NCBI RefSeq assembly: GCF_040436365.1
Contig: NZ_AP026369.1
Coordinates: 869,501 to 933,500 of the forward strand
Length of the DNA: 64,000 nt
From: Hydrogenimonas sp. SS33
GTDB taxonomy: Bacteria; Campylobacterota; Campylobacteria; Campylobacterales; Hydrogenimonadaceae
Direction of reading: 5' to 3'
The notes under the pieces were generated by a model, which was given only the letters and a program-made list of their open reading frames with translations, had not been told where the DNA came from and did not search any database. A program made the translations under genes and the position numbers. This document shows positions 1 to 9,064 of the stretch, piece after piece (position 1 is the first letter of the stretch; the number at the start of each line of letters is the position of its first letter).

Positions 1-534
1 AAAATCGACCTCTCCCCCTACAATGCCGACAACAAACGCCTCCAGGAGGTCTCTTCCATGCAAAACGCCCTGACCTTCCAGTGGGGCCGCCCCCAGGTGC
101 AGACCCGACAGGCGGAGATGATGACCACCTCTCTGCTGATGGAGTTGGGCAAAGCGGTCGCTTCCCTGGTTCTGGAAGAGACGGGCAAGGCGGAGGCTTT
201 CAGCCGACGCATCGCCGAAGCCGAAACACTTGAAGAGACGGATGCGGTGGAGAAGGAGTTCCTCGGCATCACCAGCGAATGGATCGCGGCACTCATGTTC
301 AAACACTGGCAGTTCAATGATGACATGATCGAAATGATGCGATTTGTCACGACCCCGGAAGAGGCGCCGGAAGAGATCGCGAAACAGACGAAGATCCTCC
401 ATGTGGTCAAGGAGGCGGTGCCCTTTACAAAACCGCTCTGCGAATCGTGCGTCCAGAACGCCTATGAAAAGGCGGACCGTTTCGGCCTTGATGCCGAATC
501 ACTCCATGAGATGATCGAGAAAATCCCTTCATGA
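1..534 (+). CDS. HDOD-domain protein, C-terminal part (cut by window start)
   Basis: The reading frame is open from base 1, so the gene begins upstream of the window; 177 codons plus stop are visible. The visible protein is helical and resembles the C-terminal half of HDOD proteins, which are inactive relatives of HD phosphohydrolases used in signalling. It aligns by eye with the complete HDOD protein at 34327-35145: both have LSPY, then a helix, then a segment of the type LLxELGKAV / LLQEIGKIV, so the two are paralogues. The last four bases (ATGA) overlap the start of rnr, which implies co-transcription. The signal it responds to cannot be told. Confidence 0.65.
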   Translation, partial: KIDLSPYNADNKRLQEVSSMQNALTFQWGRPQVQTRQAEMMTTSLLMELGKAVASLVLEETGKAEAFSRRIAEAETLEETDAVEKEFLGITSEWIAALMFKHWQFNDDMIEMMRFVTTPEEAPEEIAKQTKILHVVKEAVPFTKPLCESCVQNAYEKADRFGLDAESLHEMIEKIPS

Positions 535-2483
535 GAGCTTTTTTGACGCGCATCGCCAAAGGCGCGTTGGAAAAGGATGTGGAGAAGGAGTTCCGCCCCC
601 TTCTCGAAGAGCTGATACGCGAACATATCGTCAAGCGCTCCGATGACGGCAGCGTCCGGCTCGACGGCAAATACCGCGCCGGCATTCTCGACGTTCTCCC
701 CTCCGGTACCGCCTTCGTGGAACTCATAGGAGCAAAGGGGAGAGACCTGCTCATTCCCCCGGAGCACCTCAACGGCGGAAAGAACGGCGACTATGTCATC
801 GTCCGGCGCCTTTTCGGAAAGGCGGGGCGACCCTCGGCAAAGGTGGTGAAGGTGGTGCAGCCCGCTTTCGTCTACGCCGTCGGCTATATGAAAAAGACCG
901 AAAGCGGCCTGGAGCCGATGCATATCAAGACCGACCTGCCGATGGAACTCGCCGACGAGACCGGCGACCTGCCCGAGCACACCGTTTTCCAGGTGGACAA
1001 CCGCACCTCGAAGATTTTGCGGATTCTGGGCTCTCTGGAGGACCCGGCCGTCGACGAAAAGATCTCCCTGGCCATCTTCAACAAGCAGGAGGCCTTCACC
1101 GATGAGGCGGAGCGGGAAGCCGCCGCCTGGGGGGACCGTGTGGACGCCTCCCTCTACCCCGACCGGACCGACCTTCGCCACCTCCCCTTCTGCACCATCG
1201 ACCCCGTCGATGCCAAAGATTTCGACGACGCCGTCTACTGGGACACGAAAACCGACACCCTCTATGTCGCCATCGCCGACGTAAGCCACTACGTCACCCC
1301 CGACTGTGCCATCGACCGCGAAGCGCGTCAGCGGGGCTTTTCGATCTACTTTCCCCACAAGTCGATCCCGATGCTCCCCAGGGCTCTCAGCGAAAACATC
1401 TGCTCCCTCAAACCCGACGTGGACCGTCTCGCCTACGTCTGCCGCCTGGAGATCGACACCGAAACCCTGGAAGTCAAACGCCACACCTTTTTCGAAGCCC
1501 TCATCCGCTCCCGGAGGCGCTACAACTACGACGAAATCGACACCTATCTGCAAAACGGTTTCGCCGACGCGCCCGAAAAGGACAGGGAGACGCTCCGATT
1601 CATCTTCCCCCTGCGCAGCCTGACCGACCGGCTTCGGAAAAAGCGTCTGGAGAAGGGGTACGATTTCCGCTCTCCGGAAGTGCGCATGACGCTGGACGAA
1701 CAGCAGAACCTGACCGAGACGCGCCTCGAAGAGTCAACCCCTTCCCACGCCCTCATCGAAGACTGCATGCTGCTGGCCAACAAAGCCGCGGCGGAACATT
1801 TCGACGTGGGGATCTTCCGCATCCACGAACCCCCCACTCCCGAACGGATCGAAAAACTGGTGGACGAACTGGGGAAGATCGGCATCTATGTCGAAACGCC
1901 GGAGGAGGATTTCCACGCCCTGGTACTGGAACTGCAGGAGGAGGCGCGCGAAAAAGGGGTGGAACCCTACGTGGACCAGCTCATCATCCAGACCCAGAAA
2001 CAGGCCAGCTACAGCCATGAAAATGTGGGGCACTTCGGGCTCGGGTTCGAGCGCTACACCCACTTCACCTCCCCCATCCGCCGCTACGCCGACCTGACGC
2101 TCCACCGCCTTCTGAAGGCGATCTTCGCCCACGACGAGAAGCGCCGGGAGTACATTCTTCGCAACATCGAGCCGCTCTGCATCAAGATCAGTGAACTGGA
2201 ACGGGAAGCGACCCGGGTGGAGTGGGACTTCATGGCCCGCAAATATGCCCGCTACGCCGAAAGCCACAGGGAGAAGACCTACCGTGGTGTCGTCATCGAA
2301 GCGGCCCAGATACCCGCCGCCGTCACCGACGAAGGGATCGTCGGCATGCGCCTATTCTGTGACAGAAGCGACCTGCTCCTCTTCGACAGGATCGAAGCAA
2401 AAATCAACATCGTCCACCTGGCCCAGGCGAAGATTTTCGTCCTCGTCGAAAAGGCGACCCATCTTTTGGAGGAGAGTTTGTAG
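531..2483 (+). CDS. rnr: Ribonuclease R / RNB-family 3'-5' exoribonuclease
   Basis: A processive 3'-5' exoribonuclease that degrades structured RNA. The 650-aa product has an N-terminal cold-shock-like OB region (about residues 40-130) and the RNB catalytic domain, whose metal-binding motif DPVDAKDFDDAVY lies near residues 223-236; later RNB blocks include HFTSPIRRYADL near residue 515. The C-terminal tail (about residues 570-650) would be a single S1-like domain. It is much shorter than the E. coli enzyme of about 813 aa, which is usual in Campylobacterota, where the N-terminal helix-turn-helix extension is missing. The ATG at 531 overlaps the upstream stop by 4 bp. It is followed by holA, as in Helicobacter. 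Confidence 0.93.
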   Translation: MRAFLTRIAKGALEKDVEKEFRPLLEELIREHIVKRSDDGSVRLDGKYRAGILDVLPSGTAFVELIGAKGRDLLIPPEHLNGGKNGDYVIVRRLFGKAGRPSAKVVKVVQPAFVYAVGYMKKTESGLEPMHIKTDLPMELADETGDLPEHTVFQVDNRTSKILRILGSLEDPAVDEKISLAIFNKQEAFTDEAEREAAAWGDRVDASLYPDRTDLRHLPFCTIDPVDAKDFDDAVYWDTKTDTLYVAIADVSHYVTPDCAIDREARQRGFSIYFPHKSIPMLPRALSENICSLKPDVDRLAYVCRLEIDTETLEVKRHTFFEALIRSRRRYNYDEIDTYLQNGFADAPEKDRETLRFIFPLRSLTDRLRKKRLEKGYDFRSPEVRMTLDEQQNLTETRLEESTPSHALIEDCMLLANKAAAEHFDVGIFRIHEPPTPERIEKLVDELGKIGIYVETPEEDFHALVLELQEEAREKGVEPYVDQLIIQTQKQASYSHENVGHFGLGFERYTHFTSPIRRYADLTLHRLLKAIFAHDEKRREYILRNIEPLCIKISELEREATRVEWDFMARKYARYAESHREKTYRGVVIEAAQIPAAVTDEGIVGMRLFCDRSDLLLFDRIEAKINIVHLAQAKIFVLVEKATHLLEESL

Positions 2484-2484
2484 C

Positions 2485-2540
2485 AGGTAGTACGTAGTAG
2501 GTAGTTTTTTCTACCCGCTACCCACTACCCGCTACCCACT
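2485..2540. repeat. Heptanucleotide array 1, upstream of holA
   Basis: Between the rnr stop and the holA ATG lie four 7-bp units, CTACCCG/CTACCCA alternating (2511-2538). They are preceded by roughly inverted heptamers, GGTAGTA-CGTAGTA-GGTAG (2485-2503), and a T run. The array ends a few bases before the holA start and replaces any recognisable Shine-Dalgarno site. It belongs to the family of degenerate 7-mer arrays found at seven other places in this window. Confidence 0.85.
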
Positions 2541-2544
2541 GAAA

Positions 2545-3522
2545 ATGTATAAACGCGAATTCGATCAACTACTGGCATCCGGTTCCCTTCCCAAGTCATT
2601 GATGCTCTACGGCGACAACGACTACTACATCGACGCCTACACCCGCCGCTACATCGACCTCACCGGGGCGCGGGAGGGGATGATGAAGCTCTACTTCGAC
2701 GAATACGATTTCCAGACGGCGAAGAACTTTCTGGGGCAGAGTTCGCTTTTTGGAGACCAGAACCTGCTCTTCGTCAAAAGCGACAGGAAGATCCCCAAAA
2801 AGGAGCTGACCCAGCTCATCGACCTGGCGAAGCGCAACGAAAACAACTTCTTTCTCTACGCCTACGCCGGCACCGACTTCAAGACGATGACGGGGGCGTT
2901 CAGCAAGAAAAACGGGGGCGAACATGTCCGCTTCTTCGCTCCCAACCTGCGGGAAGCGGCGGAAATTCTGCAGCGGCGGGCAAGTGAACTGGAGATGGAG
3001 ATCGACCGTTACGCCATCGAGCATCTGGCGATGACGATGGGGCTCAACCTGGCGATGGCGGTCAACGAGCTGGAGAAACTGGCGCTGCTGAACCGGCCCG
3101 TCGGCGCGAAGGAGATCGACGAGCATGTCTTCTCCCTGGCACCGATGGCGATGGATACCTTTCTCTTCTCCCTCTTTTCCAAACGCCCACTGGAGGAGCT
3201 GCTCCACCAGCTCAGTCACCTGGGGGAGGACGAGTACGCCGTTTTGCGCGCCATCGAATACTTCACGCTCCAGCTGCTGCAGTTTCACCTCTACATCAAG
3301 CTTCACGGCGCCCCCGACTCCGCGGCGATTCTGGGATACCGCCTCCCCAAGCAGCTGGAGCAGCAGCGGGCCCAGCTGGCGGTGCGCCTCTCTCTGGCCC
3401 ATTTCGAAAAAATCCTCGACGCCCTGGCGGAGGGGGAGCTCGCCATGAAAAGCGGCGGCGCTTCCCACAAAGAGACCCTGTTCCTTGCCCTCTTAATAAA
3501 AATTAAATCTTTCTTAGGATAA
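2545..3522 (+). CDS. holA: DNA polymerase III subunit delta
   Basis: The delta subunit of the clamp loader, which opens the beta sliding clamp. The 325-aa product matches the family in length. Recognisable features are the N-terminal half with the SLMLYGDNDYYID segment (a degenerate P-loop region), a central lid region and a C-terminal all-helical collar domain (about residues 215-325). Its place between rnr and rpsF supports the call, since the same order occurs in Helicobacter. The ATG at 2545 follows a heptanucleotide array and lacks a clear ribosome-binding site, which is unusual for an essential replication gene. Confidence 0.85.
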   Translation: MYKREFDQLLASGSLPKSLMLYGDNDYYIDAYTRRYIDLTGAREGMMKLYFDEYDFQTAKNFLGQSSLFGDQNLLFVKSDRKIPKKELTQLIDLAKRNENNFFLYAYAGTDFKTMTGAFSKKNGGEHVRFFAPNLREAAEILQRRASELEMEIDRYAIEHLAMTMGLNLAMAVNELEKLALLNRPVGAKEIDEHVFSLAPMAMDTFLFSLFSKRPLEELLHQLSHLGEDEYAVLRAIEYFTLQLLQFHLYIKLHGAPDSAAILGYRLPKQLEQQRAQLAVRLSLAHFEKILDALAEGELAMKSGGASHKETLFLALLIKIKSFLG

Positions 3523-3525
3523 AAT
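3520..3525 (+). promoter_or_regulatory. Probable -10 element of the rpsF-ssb-rpsR promoter
   Basis: GGATAAAATCGCG with -10 TAAAAT lies at the very end of holA, preceded by an A/T-rich stretch (AATAAAAATTAAATCTTTCTT) in place of a -35 box. This is the usual look of vegetative Campylobacterota promoters. The same TAAAATCGC string precedes dnaJ. Confidence 0.6.
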
Positions 3526-3540
3526 CGCGTTGCTCTTTGC

Positions 3541-3600
3541 TCTTTCCCGTCCTGACGGGAGACAAACCACAAGGGCTAATTCCATAAGGAGAAACAACCT
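3541..3600 (+). promoter_or_regulatory. Structured 5' leader of the S6 operon
   Basis: About 70 bases separate the proposed -10 from the rpsF ATG. They contain a palindrome, CCCGT(CCTG)ACGGG (3546-3559), and a strong Shine-Dalgarno AAGGAG at 3588-3593. Leaders of rpsF operons in many bacteria bind the S6:S18 heterodimer for feedback control. Whether this one does cannot be decided by eye. Confidence 0.35.
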
Positions 3601-3996
3601 ATGACACGACATTACGAAACCCTCTTCGTCGTCAAGCCGACGCTGACGGAAGAAGAGATCAAGGCACAGATCGAGGGCGTCAAGAAGATCCTCGAAGAGA
3701 ACGGCGCACAGATCGCCGGCGAATTCGACTGGGGTATGCGCAAACTGGCATACGAGATCGAAAAGAACCCCCGGGGTTACTACTACGTCATCTACTATAC
3801 GGCTCCCAGCAGCCTGATCAAAGAGCTCGAAAGAAACTTCCGATACAACGAAGAGATCATTCGGTTCCTCAACGTCAAATACGAAAACAAAAAAGAGATC
3901 AAAGCGTGGCAGAACCTGGTCAACAAGGCCGGTGCCGCCAGCGCGAAAAAAGAGGAAGCCAAAGCGGCAGCCGAAGCAGCAGAGTCTGCGGAATAA
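3601..3996 (+). CDS. rpsF: 30S ribosomal protein S6
   Basis: S6 sits on the 30S platform and binds 16S rRNA together with S18. The 131-aa product starts with the typical [15 protein letters not shown] strand and contains the family block [16 protein letters not shown] and the later [15 protein letters not shown] block. The last roughly 25 residues form an Ala/Glu/Lys-rich tail ([16 protein letters not shown]), a common variable extension. It has a good AAGGAG ribosome-binding site and is the first gene of rpsF-ssb-rpsR, spaced 16 bp from ssb. Confidence 0.97.
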   Translation: MTRHYETLFVVKPTLTEEEIKAQIEGVKKILEENGAQIAGEFDWGMRKLAYEIEKNPRGYYYVIYYTAPSSLIKELERNFRYNEEIIRFLNVKYENKKEIKAWQNLVNKAGAASAKKEEAKAAAEAAESAE

Positions 3997-4012
3997 TTTT
4001 TAAGGCGATCCC

Positions 4013-4516
4013 ATGTTCAACAAGGTCATCCTCATCGGCAACCTGACGCGCGACATCGAACTGCGCTACCTTCCCAGCGGGCAGGCCCTCGCCAAGGGCG
4101 GCATCGCAACCAACCGCCGTTACAAAGACGCCAGCGGCATGCAGAAAGACGAGACGATGTTCATCGACTTCACCGTCTGGGGACGCAGTGCCGAAGTGGC
4201 CAACCAGTACCTTCGCCGCGGCAGCCGCGTGCTGCTGGAGGGGCGCCTGACGCTGGAGCAGTGGACCGACCAGAACGGCCAGAAACGCTCCAAGCACAGC
4301 GTCACCGTCGAGAATCTGAAGATGCTCGACAGAAAGGGCGAAAACGAAGGGATGGGCCAGAGCGCGTCACAGCCCCAGGGTGGCTACAACCAGCCGGCAC
4401 AGGGATACCAGCAGCCCCAGGGCGGCTACAGCCAGCCCGCCCCCCAGGCCGCCGAACCCAAGCCGGCACCGGATCTTCCCGAAATCGATATCAACGAAGA
4501 CGATATCCCCTTTTAA
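4013..4516 (+). CDS. ssb: Single-stranded DNA-binding protein
   Basis: Binds single-stranded DNA during replication, repair and recombination. The 167-aa product has an N-terminal OB fold (MFNKVILIGNLTRD...; residues 1-110). A Gln/Pro/Gly-rich linker with repeats of the type QPQGGY follows (about 115-150). It ends with the acidic tip DINEDDIPF, which recruits partner proteins. It lies between the two ribosomal genes of the S6 operon, as in most bacteria. Confidence 0.97.
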   Translation: MFNKVILIGNLTRDIELRYLPSGQALAKGGIATNRRYKDASGMQKDETMFIDFTVWGRSAEVANQYLRRGSRVLLEGRLTLEQWTDQNGQKRSKHSVTVENLKMLDRKGENEGMGQSASQPQGGYNQPAQGYQQPQGGYSQPAPQAAEPKPAPDLPEIDINEDDIPF

Positions 4517-4540
4517 AACAGAGACAACAAAGGAAAGAAA

Positions 4541-4804
4541 ATGGCAGAAAGAAGAAAATACTCCAAACGATACTGCAAATATTGCGAAGCGAAAGTCGAA
4601 TTCATCGACTATAAAGACCTGGCGAGCATCAAAGCGAGCCTCTCCGAGCGCTACAAAATCATGCCCCGCCGCCTGACCGGCAACTGCAAAAAACACCAGG
4701 AGATGGTGGAAAAAGCGATCAAACGCGCCCGCGCGGCGGCACTGGTCCCCTACATCGTCGACCACAAGCGCGTCATTCCCAACCCCTTCGAAGAGATCAA
4801 ATAA
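4541..4804 (+). CDS. rpsR: 30S ribosomal protein S18
   Basis: S18 pairs with S6 on the small subunit. The 87-aa product has the basic N-terminus [19 protein letters not shown], whose cysteines resemble the zinc-type S18 arrangement. The family block ...ITGNCKKHQ appears here as [22 protein letters not shown]. It ends the S6 operon; a hairpin follows 22 bases after the stop. Confidence 0.97.
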   Translation: MAERRKYSKRYCKYCEAKVEFIDYKDLASIKASLSERYKIMPRRLTGNCKKHQEMVEKAIKRARAAALVPYIVDHKRVIPNPFEEIK

Positions 4805-4825
4805 GTAAGACCATTCTTCACCGTT

Positions 4826-4854
4826 CCGCTTCGCTCTTCGAAGCGGGACTTTTG
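4826..4854 (+). terminator. Terminator after rpsR
   Basis: A perfect 8-bp GC-rich stem, CCGCTTCG / CGAAGCGG (4826-4833 and 4839-4846) with loop CTCTT, is followed by GACTTTTG. The T run is short, so termination may be partial. Its place at the end of the S6 operon, before the separate chemoreceptor gene, fits. Confidence 0.6.
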
Positions 4855-4890
4855 AACCTTTCCCATCAACTCTTCCGAACCTTTCCATTA

Positions 4891-4896
4891 TAGAAT
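4891..4896 (+). promoter_or_regulatory. Probable -10 element for the chemoreceptor gene
   Basis: TAGAAT within CATTATAGAATTAAATTTTTTTA, an A/T-rich island in the 159-bp gap before the chemoreceptor gene. No clear -35 box is visible. The leader of about 65 bases contains AAAGGGAAACGACC before the ATG at 4964. Confidence 0.4.
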
Positions 4897-4963
4897 TAAA
4901 TTTTTTTATCTTTTAAACGATATATAGCCAAAGCGTTTACACCATACCCAAAGGGAAACGACC

Positions 4964-7132
4964 ATGGCTCTGCTTTCCAGACTCTCCATCCGGACACGCA
5001 CCTTCATTCTCGTGGGCCTCAGCATTCTCATCGCCCTGCTGCTGGGAATCACGGCCTACTTTGGCCTACACAGGATCGACGTGGCCCAGAAAGAACTCAA
5101 AGAGGCTGTCTCGATCAAGGAGTCGGCCATCCACATCCAGTCCGGCGTCCAGGCCTACCAGCTCAGCAGCAACGGCGTCTTTATGGACAAGAGCAGGTCA
5201 GAGGCGGCACTTAAAAAAATAAAATCCCAGTCCGAGAGGATGAAAGAGGTCCTCACCACCCTCAAAAGCTCCAGTTCGGAGCCAGTGGTTCAGAAGCATA
5301 TCGCCAATACGGCCGCCTATCTCCATACCTTTAAAAAGGATATGAAGAAACTGACGAAAAAGTACAAGGCACTCATCAAATTCGCCGACGGGCTGACGGA
5401 GAAAACCGCCATCGCCAACAAACAGCTGCTCAAACTGATACGCTTCAACCAGATGCTGGTGGCCGAAGAGTTCAACAAGGTCAATTTCAACAAATTCGGC
5501 TCGGCGTACCACCTCTACAAACTCTTCGCCATGATGGATGCCGAGGGGAAGCAGTATATGCTCGACAGGGACGGCAAGCACCTGAAGAAGTTCAAAAAGA
5601 TCTACAGAAAGCTCTTCAAAAACCTCAAACGAAAACGGGACGGGGCGACGCTGGATGAAGAGAAGAAGATTTACGAAGAGGTCTACAGGGCGGTCGAGTA
5701 TTACGGCATGGCCATCGACCGGTGGATTCTACTTTATCGGATGATCAACGAGAAATATACGCCCCAAACCCTGCAGGACCTCGCCTCCATCGAGAAAGAA
5801 GCGCAAAAAGTCGCATCACTCGAGACAGAACACATGGATGCGACCAAATCGAGGATCGAAAATACCATCCTTCTCATCGGTATCCTCCTGGTCGTGCTCG
5901 CCTCCATCATCGGCTTCCTGATCGCCAACTCCATCACCCGCGCCGTCACCGCTTTGCGGGACGATATCGCCAAAATTATCGAAACGAAGGATTTCAGCCA
6001 TAGCGTGCGCATCCTCTCCTCCGACATCATCGGCGAAGTGGCGCGTTACACCAACGAGATGATCCGGCTGGTGAACCGGCTCTTCGAAGCCTCCGAATCG
6101 GCCAAAAGAGAGGCGGACGCCAAAGCCAAAGAGGCGGAAGAGATGCTGCGAAAAAACCAGTTGAGCATCCGCCTCACGAGCATTCTGACCAAGGCGCAGA
6201 ACGAAAACACCACCATCATCCAGCACAGCATCGAAAAGAATGTGGAGACGATCAACGAGATCAACGAAGTGAACGACGAAACCCACAATGTCATCGGCAA
6301 GATCAAAACCGGTACGGACCGGCTGATTCGGGAGCTGGAGACCATGGCGCAGATGAGCGAAAACTCCAGCAACCACATCAACGAACTGGATGGGCATATC
6401 GAAGACATTACCGGCGTCATCGAACTGATCAAGGAGATTTCGGAACAGACCAATCTGCTCGCCCTCAACGCCGCCATCGAAGCGGCCCGCGCCGGCGAAC
6501 ACGGCCGCGGCTTCGCCGTCGTCGCCGACGAAGTGCGCAAACTCGCCGAGCGGACCCAGAAGGCGACTTCGGAGGTGGAGGCCAACATCAACGTCCTGCG
6601 CCAAAGCTCCTCCATCGTCCTGGAGACCGGAAGGAAGATCGCCGACAAGACCCACGAAACCACACGGCAGCTCGAAGATTTCAAGCACGACTTAGATCAC
6701 CTCATCGACAATGTGGGTATTATCCGTAAACAGAACCACTATATCGCCTACGCCCTCTACGCCAACCTGCTCAAACTCGACCATATGGCCTTCAAGATCA
6801 ACGGGTACGCTTCGGTACTGGAAGGACGAAGCCAGGAGTTCGTGGACGAGCACAGCTGCCGCCTGGGGAAATGGTACGAAAAGGGCGAAGGCAAGCGCCT
6901 CTTCGGCACAATGCCCTCGTACCCCCAACTGGCCAAACCTCACCAGATTGTCCACCACGCCGTCAAACAGGCGGTGGAGTGTACGAAAAACGGAACCTGC
7001 GAAGAGCGTGTGCAGGAGATCGTCGAAGATTTCGAAGCGGCGGAAAAAGCGAGCATCACACTCTTCGACATTCTCGACCGACTGATCGAAGAGGCGAAAG
7101 AAAAGGGGAACGAAGGGGCGGAAGCGGCCTGA
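4964..7132 (+). CDS. Methyl-accepting chemotaxis protein with C-terminal CZB zinc-binding domain
   Basis: A 722-aa transmembrane chemoreceptor. TM1 lies near residues 13-36 and is followed by a helical periplasmic sensor of about 260 residues (helical-bundle type, Lys-rich). TM2 is near 300-323 and a HAMP segment follows. The signalling hairpin tip, [32 protein letters not shown], lies near residues 490-525. The C-terminal part (about 600-675) matches the chemoreceptor zinc-binding domain: [16 protein letters not shown] and PHQIVHH supply the conserved His and Cys ligands. CZB domains in other bacteria sense zinc or oxidants such as hypochlorous acid; the ligand here is unknown. The gene stands alone with its own promoter. 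Confidence 0.93.
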   Translation: MALLSRLSIRTRTFILVGLSILIALLLGITAYFGLHRIDVAQKELKEAVSIKESAIHIQSGVQAYQLSSNGVFMDKSRSEAALKKIKSQSERMKEVLTTLKSSSSEPVVQKHIANTAAYLHTFKKDMKKLTKKYKALIKFADGLTEKTAIANKQLLKLIRFNQMLVAEEFNKVNFNKFGSAYHLYKLFAMMDAEGKQYMLDRDGKHLKKFKKIYRKLFKNLKRKRDGATLDEEKKIYEEVYRAVEYYGMAIDRWILLYRMINEKYTPQTLQDLASIEKEAQKVASLETEHMDATKSRIENTILLIGILLVVLASIIGFLIANSITRAVTALRDDIAKIIETKDFSHSVRILSSDIIGEVARYTNEMIRLVNRLFEASESAKREADAKAKEAEEMLRKNQLSIRLTSILTKAQNENTTIIQHSIEKNVETINEINEVNDETHNVIGKIKTGTDRLIRELETMAQMSENSSNHINELDGHIEDITGVIELIKEISEQTNLLALNAAIEAARAGEHGRGFAVVADEVRKLAERTQKATSEVEANINVLRQSSSIVLETGRKIADKTHETTRQLEDFKHDLDHLIDNVGIIRKQNHYIAYALYANLLKLDHMAFKINGYASVLEGRSQEFVDEHSCRLGKWYEKGEGKRLFGTMPSYPQLAKPHQIVHHAVKQAVECTKNGTCEERVQEIVEDFEAAEKASITLFDILDRLIEEAKEKGNEGAEAA

Positions 7133-7141
7133 GCGGTGGCC

Positions 7142-7834
7142 TCACTTCCGTTTGAAAAGCAGAAGCTCCTTGTCCGGTTCATCGGCGTACATGCGGACCG
7201 GATAGGACTGGATCAGTTCCAGATCGCCGCATTGCTGCGCCAGCCTGGCCGGGTCGTGGTAGTACTGGGTCACAATGTCGCTTTCGCGGCTGTAACACTC
7301 CCCCTCTCTTTTGGTAAAGAGTTCGATCTTCGTCCGCAGTTCGGGGGCGTCGTAGACGGCGTCGAGGGCGAGAAGCCACGTTTTGTGCGAACGTATCAGC
7401 GACCCGGGGGCCACCTCTTCGAAACCGGTTTGGGTATTGATGTCCGCAAGAAAGATGCCTCCCGGCTTCAGGACTCCGGCAACGCAGCCGAAAAAGCGGG
7501 GCAACGCCTCGTCGGGGAGGTAGTTGAGCACGTCGAAGACGGCGGTGGCGGCGTCAAAACGCGCCTGCACGTCGCACACATCCACCGCGTCCGCCTCGAC
7601 GCCCGTTTCCCTGGCCCGCCGGACCATCGTTTCGCTCAGGTCGACGCCGTAGGCCCTCTTCAAACCGAGCGTCTCACGTGCCCGTCGAAGAAACCGGCCG
7701 CTGCCGCAGCCGATGTCGATGAGAGTCTCCGGCCGCCAGTCGGAGAGAATCTCCAGATAGAGGTCGTGCAGGGCGTCGATCTCCTCGTCAAAACCCAGCA
7801 GCGGCTCGATTTTGGCATAGAGCTCAAGCCCCAC
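7142..7834 (-). CDS. Class I SAM-dependent methyltransferase
   Basis: The 230-aa product has a Rossmann-type methyltransferase core: motif I is IDIGCGSGRFL (about residues 38-48), followed by YGVDLSETMVRRAR and FDAATAVFDVLNYLP. The substrate cannot be told; it is of the Methyltransf_25 type often found as stand-alone cytoplasmic enzymes. It overlaps the end of hisG by 11 bp and is the last gene of the minus-strand run yfgM-like, bamB-like, unknown, coaX, hisG, methyltransferase. Its 3' end converges with the chemoreceptor gene with only 9 bp between. Confidence 0.85.
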   Translation of the reverse strand: MGLELYAKIEPLLGFDEEIDALHDLYLEILSDWRPETLIDIGCGSGRFLRRARETLGLKRAYGVDLSETMVRRARETGVEADAVDVCDVQARFDAATAVFDVLNYLPDEALPRFFGCVAGVLKPGGIFLADINTQTGFEEVAPGSLIRSHKTWLLALDAVYDAPELRTKIELFTKREGECYSRESDIVTQYYHDPARLAQQCGDLELIQSYPVRMYADEPDKELLLFKRK

Positions 7835-8438
7835 GCACGACCTTTTCCATCTGGCCGTATAGCTCCATGATCTCCCCCTTTTTGGCGAGGAAACTGTATT
7901 TGTTGGCGATCAGGTGGGCGCTCGACTCCATGATGGTCTCAGCCACCTTGAGACCGTTCTCTTTCATCGTCGTTCCAGTCTCCACGATGTCGACGATGGC
8001 GTCCGCCAGCCCCACCAGAGGCGCCAGCTCGATGGAGCCGTAGAGTTTGATCACCTCCACCCCCATCGCCTTTTTGCTGAAGTAGTTGCGGGTGATGTTC
8101 ACCATCTTGGAAGCGACTTTCATCTGGGGGCGGTTCCAGTCCAGTGCATCCTCTTCACGAATCCCCACACAGACACGGCACTTTCCGATGCCCAGGTCCA
8201 GTAGCTTCACGATGTCGAGCCCCTGCTCTTCGATGACATCGAGCCCCACCACGCCGATATCCGCCGCCTGGTGGGCCACATAGGTCGGAACGTCCTGGTT
8301 GCGCACCAGCAGAAAACGGAAGGGGGGCATATCCAGAATCAGTTTGCGGGATTCGAACTTGAACTCGTCACCGAAGATCGTTTCGAAAATCTCAAGCGTC
8401 TCTTCGGCGATACGCCCTTTGGGAAGCGCTACGGTCAA
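7824..8438 (-). CDS. hisG: ATP phosphoribosyltransferase, short form
   Basis: First step of histidine synthesis: ATP plus PRPP gives phosphoribosyl-ATP. I place the start at a TTG (8438) with AAGGAG 6 bases upstream, giving MTVALPKGRI..., the family N-terminus; the TTGA overlap with the coaX stop fits translational coupling. The product is 204 aa and carries GVVGLDVIEEQG and the PRPP-binding block DAIVDIVETGTTMKENGL. It lacks the C-terminal regulatory domain of the roughly 300-aa long form I recall for Campylobacter jejuni. Short-form enzymes normally need a HisZ partner, which is not in this window. Confidence 0.92.
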   Translation of the reverse strand: MTVALPKGRIAEETLEIFETIFGDEFKFESRKLILDMPPFRFLLVRNQDVPTYVAHQAADIGVVGLDVIEEQGLDIVKLLDLGIGKCRVCVGIREEDALDWNRPQMKVASKMVNITRNYFSKKAMGVEVIKLYGSIELAPLVGLADAIVDIVETGTTMKENGLKVAETIMESSAHLIANKYSFLAKKGEIMELYGQMEKVVRGA

Positions 8439-9064
8439 CAATGGGACTCCTTTGTCATGATGATTTTTTCCATACCCCTGAAAACGATTTGCTCGTCGAT
8501 AACGGCGCCCTCTATGAGGGGCGCGACCGTGGAAGCGTCCCCGCCCGTGACGACCACCGGCTTTTCCCCGGCCGCCTCTTTCACCAGACGGGCGATGGGG
8601 GCAAACACGGCGTAACTGACGGCTTCCCGGGTCGACAGGGGGAGGGCGTAGAGGTCGACCTCCGGGTCGAGGGGCAGGTCGAGCCTCGGGGAGATGGCGC
8701 GGTAGCAGGCCCTCCAACTTCGCAGCCCGGGCCAGATCCAGCCCCCCAGGTGCCTCCCCTCTTCCATCACGTCCACGGTGATGGCGCTGCCGGCATCGAC
8801 GACGACGCCGTGATGCAGGCCGAGGCAGGCGGCGGCGCGGTCGGCGCCGAGGCCTTCGTAGCCGGTCTGCAGAAGCCCCTCTGCCTCCAGCTCCCGCCAG
8901 CCGGGCGCATCGCTTCGCAACCGCTCTTTCGCCCGGTCGTTGACGCAGATGTAGCGGACGTCGCTGCGGGCGTACTTTCGCAGCCCCTCCTCGAAGGAGA
9001 GGTGTTCGACCCGTTCACCGTCGAAACAGTGCATGCGGCTGTTGCCGATGTCGCAGAGTATCAT
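8435..9064 (-). CDS. coaX: Type III pantothenate kinase
   Basis: Phosphorylates pantothenate, the first step of coenzyme A synthesis. The 209-aa product begins MILCDIGNSRMHCFDG, containing the D-x-G-N-S phosphate-binding motif. The family's GADRAAACLG block follows, then VVVDAGSAITVDVM with the ATPase-fold Asp residues and GGWIWPGL. The ATG at 9064 overlaps the stop of the upstream gene (ATGA), which supports this start over the much longer open frame. CoaX is the usual pantothenate kinase type in Helicobacter and Campylobacter. Confidence 0.92.
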   Translation of the reverse strand: MILCDIGNSRMHCFDGERVEHLSFEEGLRKYARSDVRYICVNDRAKERLRSDAPGWRELEAEGLLQTGYEGLGADRAAACLGLHHGVVVDAGSAITVDVMEEGRHLGGWIWPGLRSWRACYRAISPRLDLPLDPEVDLYALPLSTREAVSYAVFAPIARLVKEAAGEKPVVVTGGDASTVAPLIEGAVIDEQIVFRGMEKIIMTKESHC

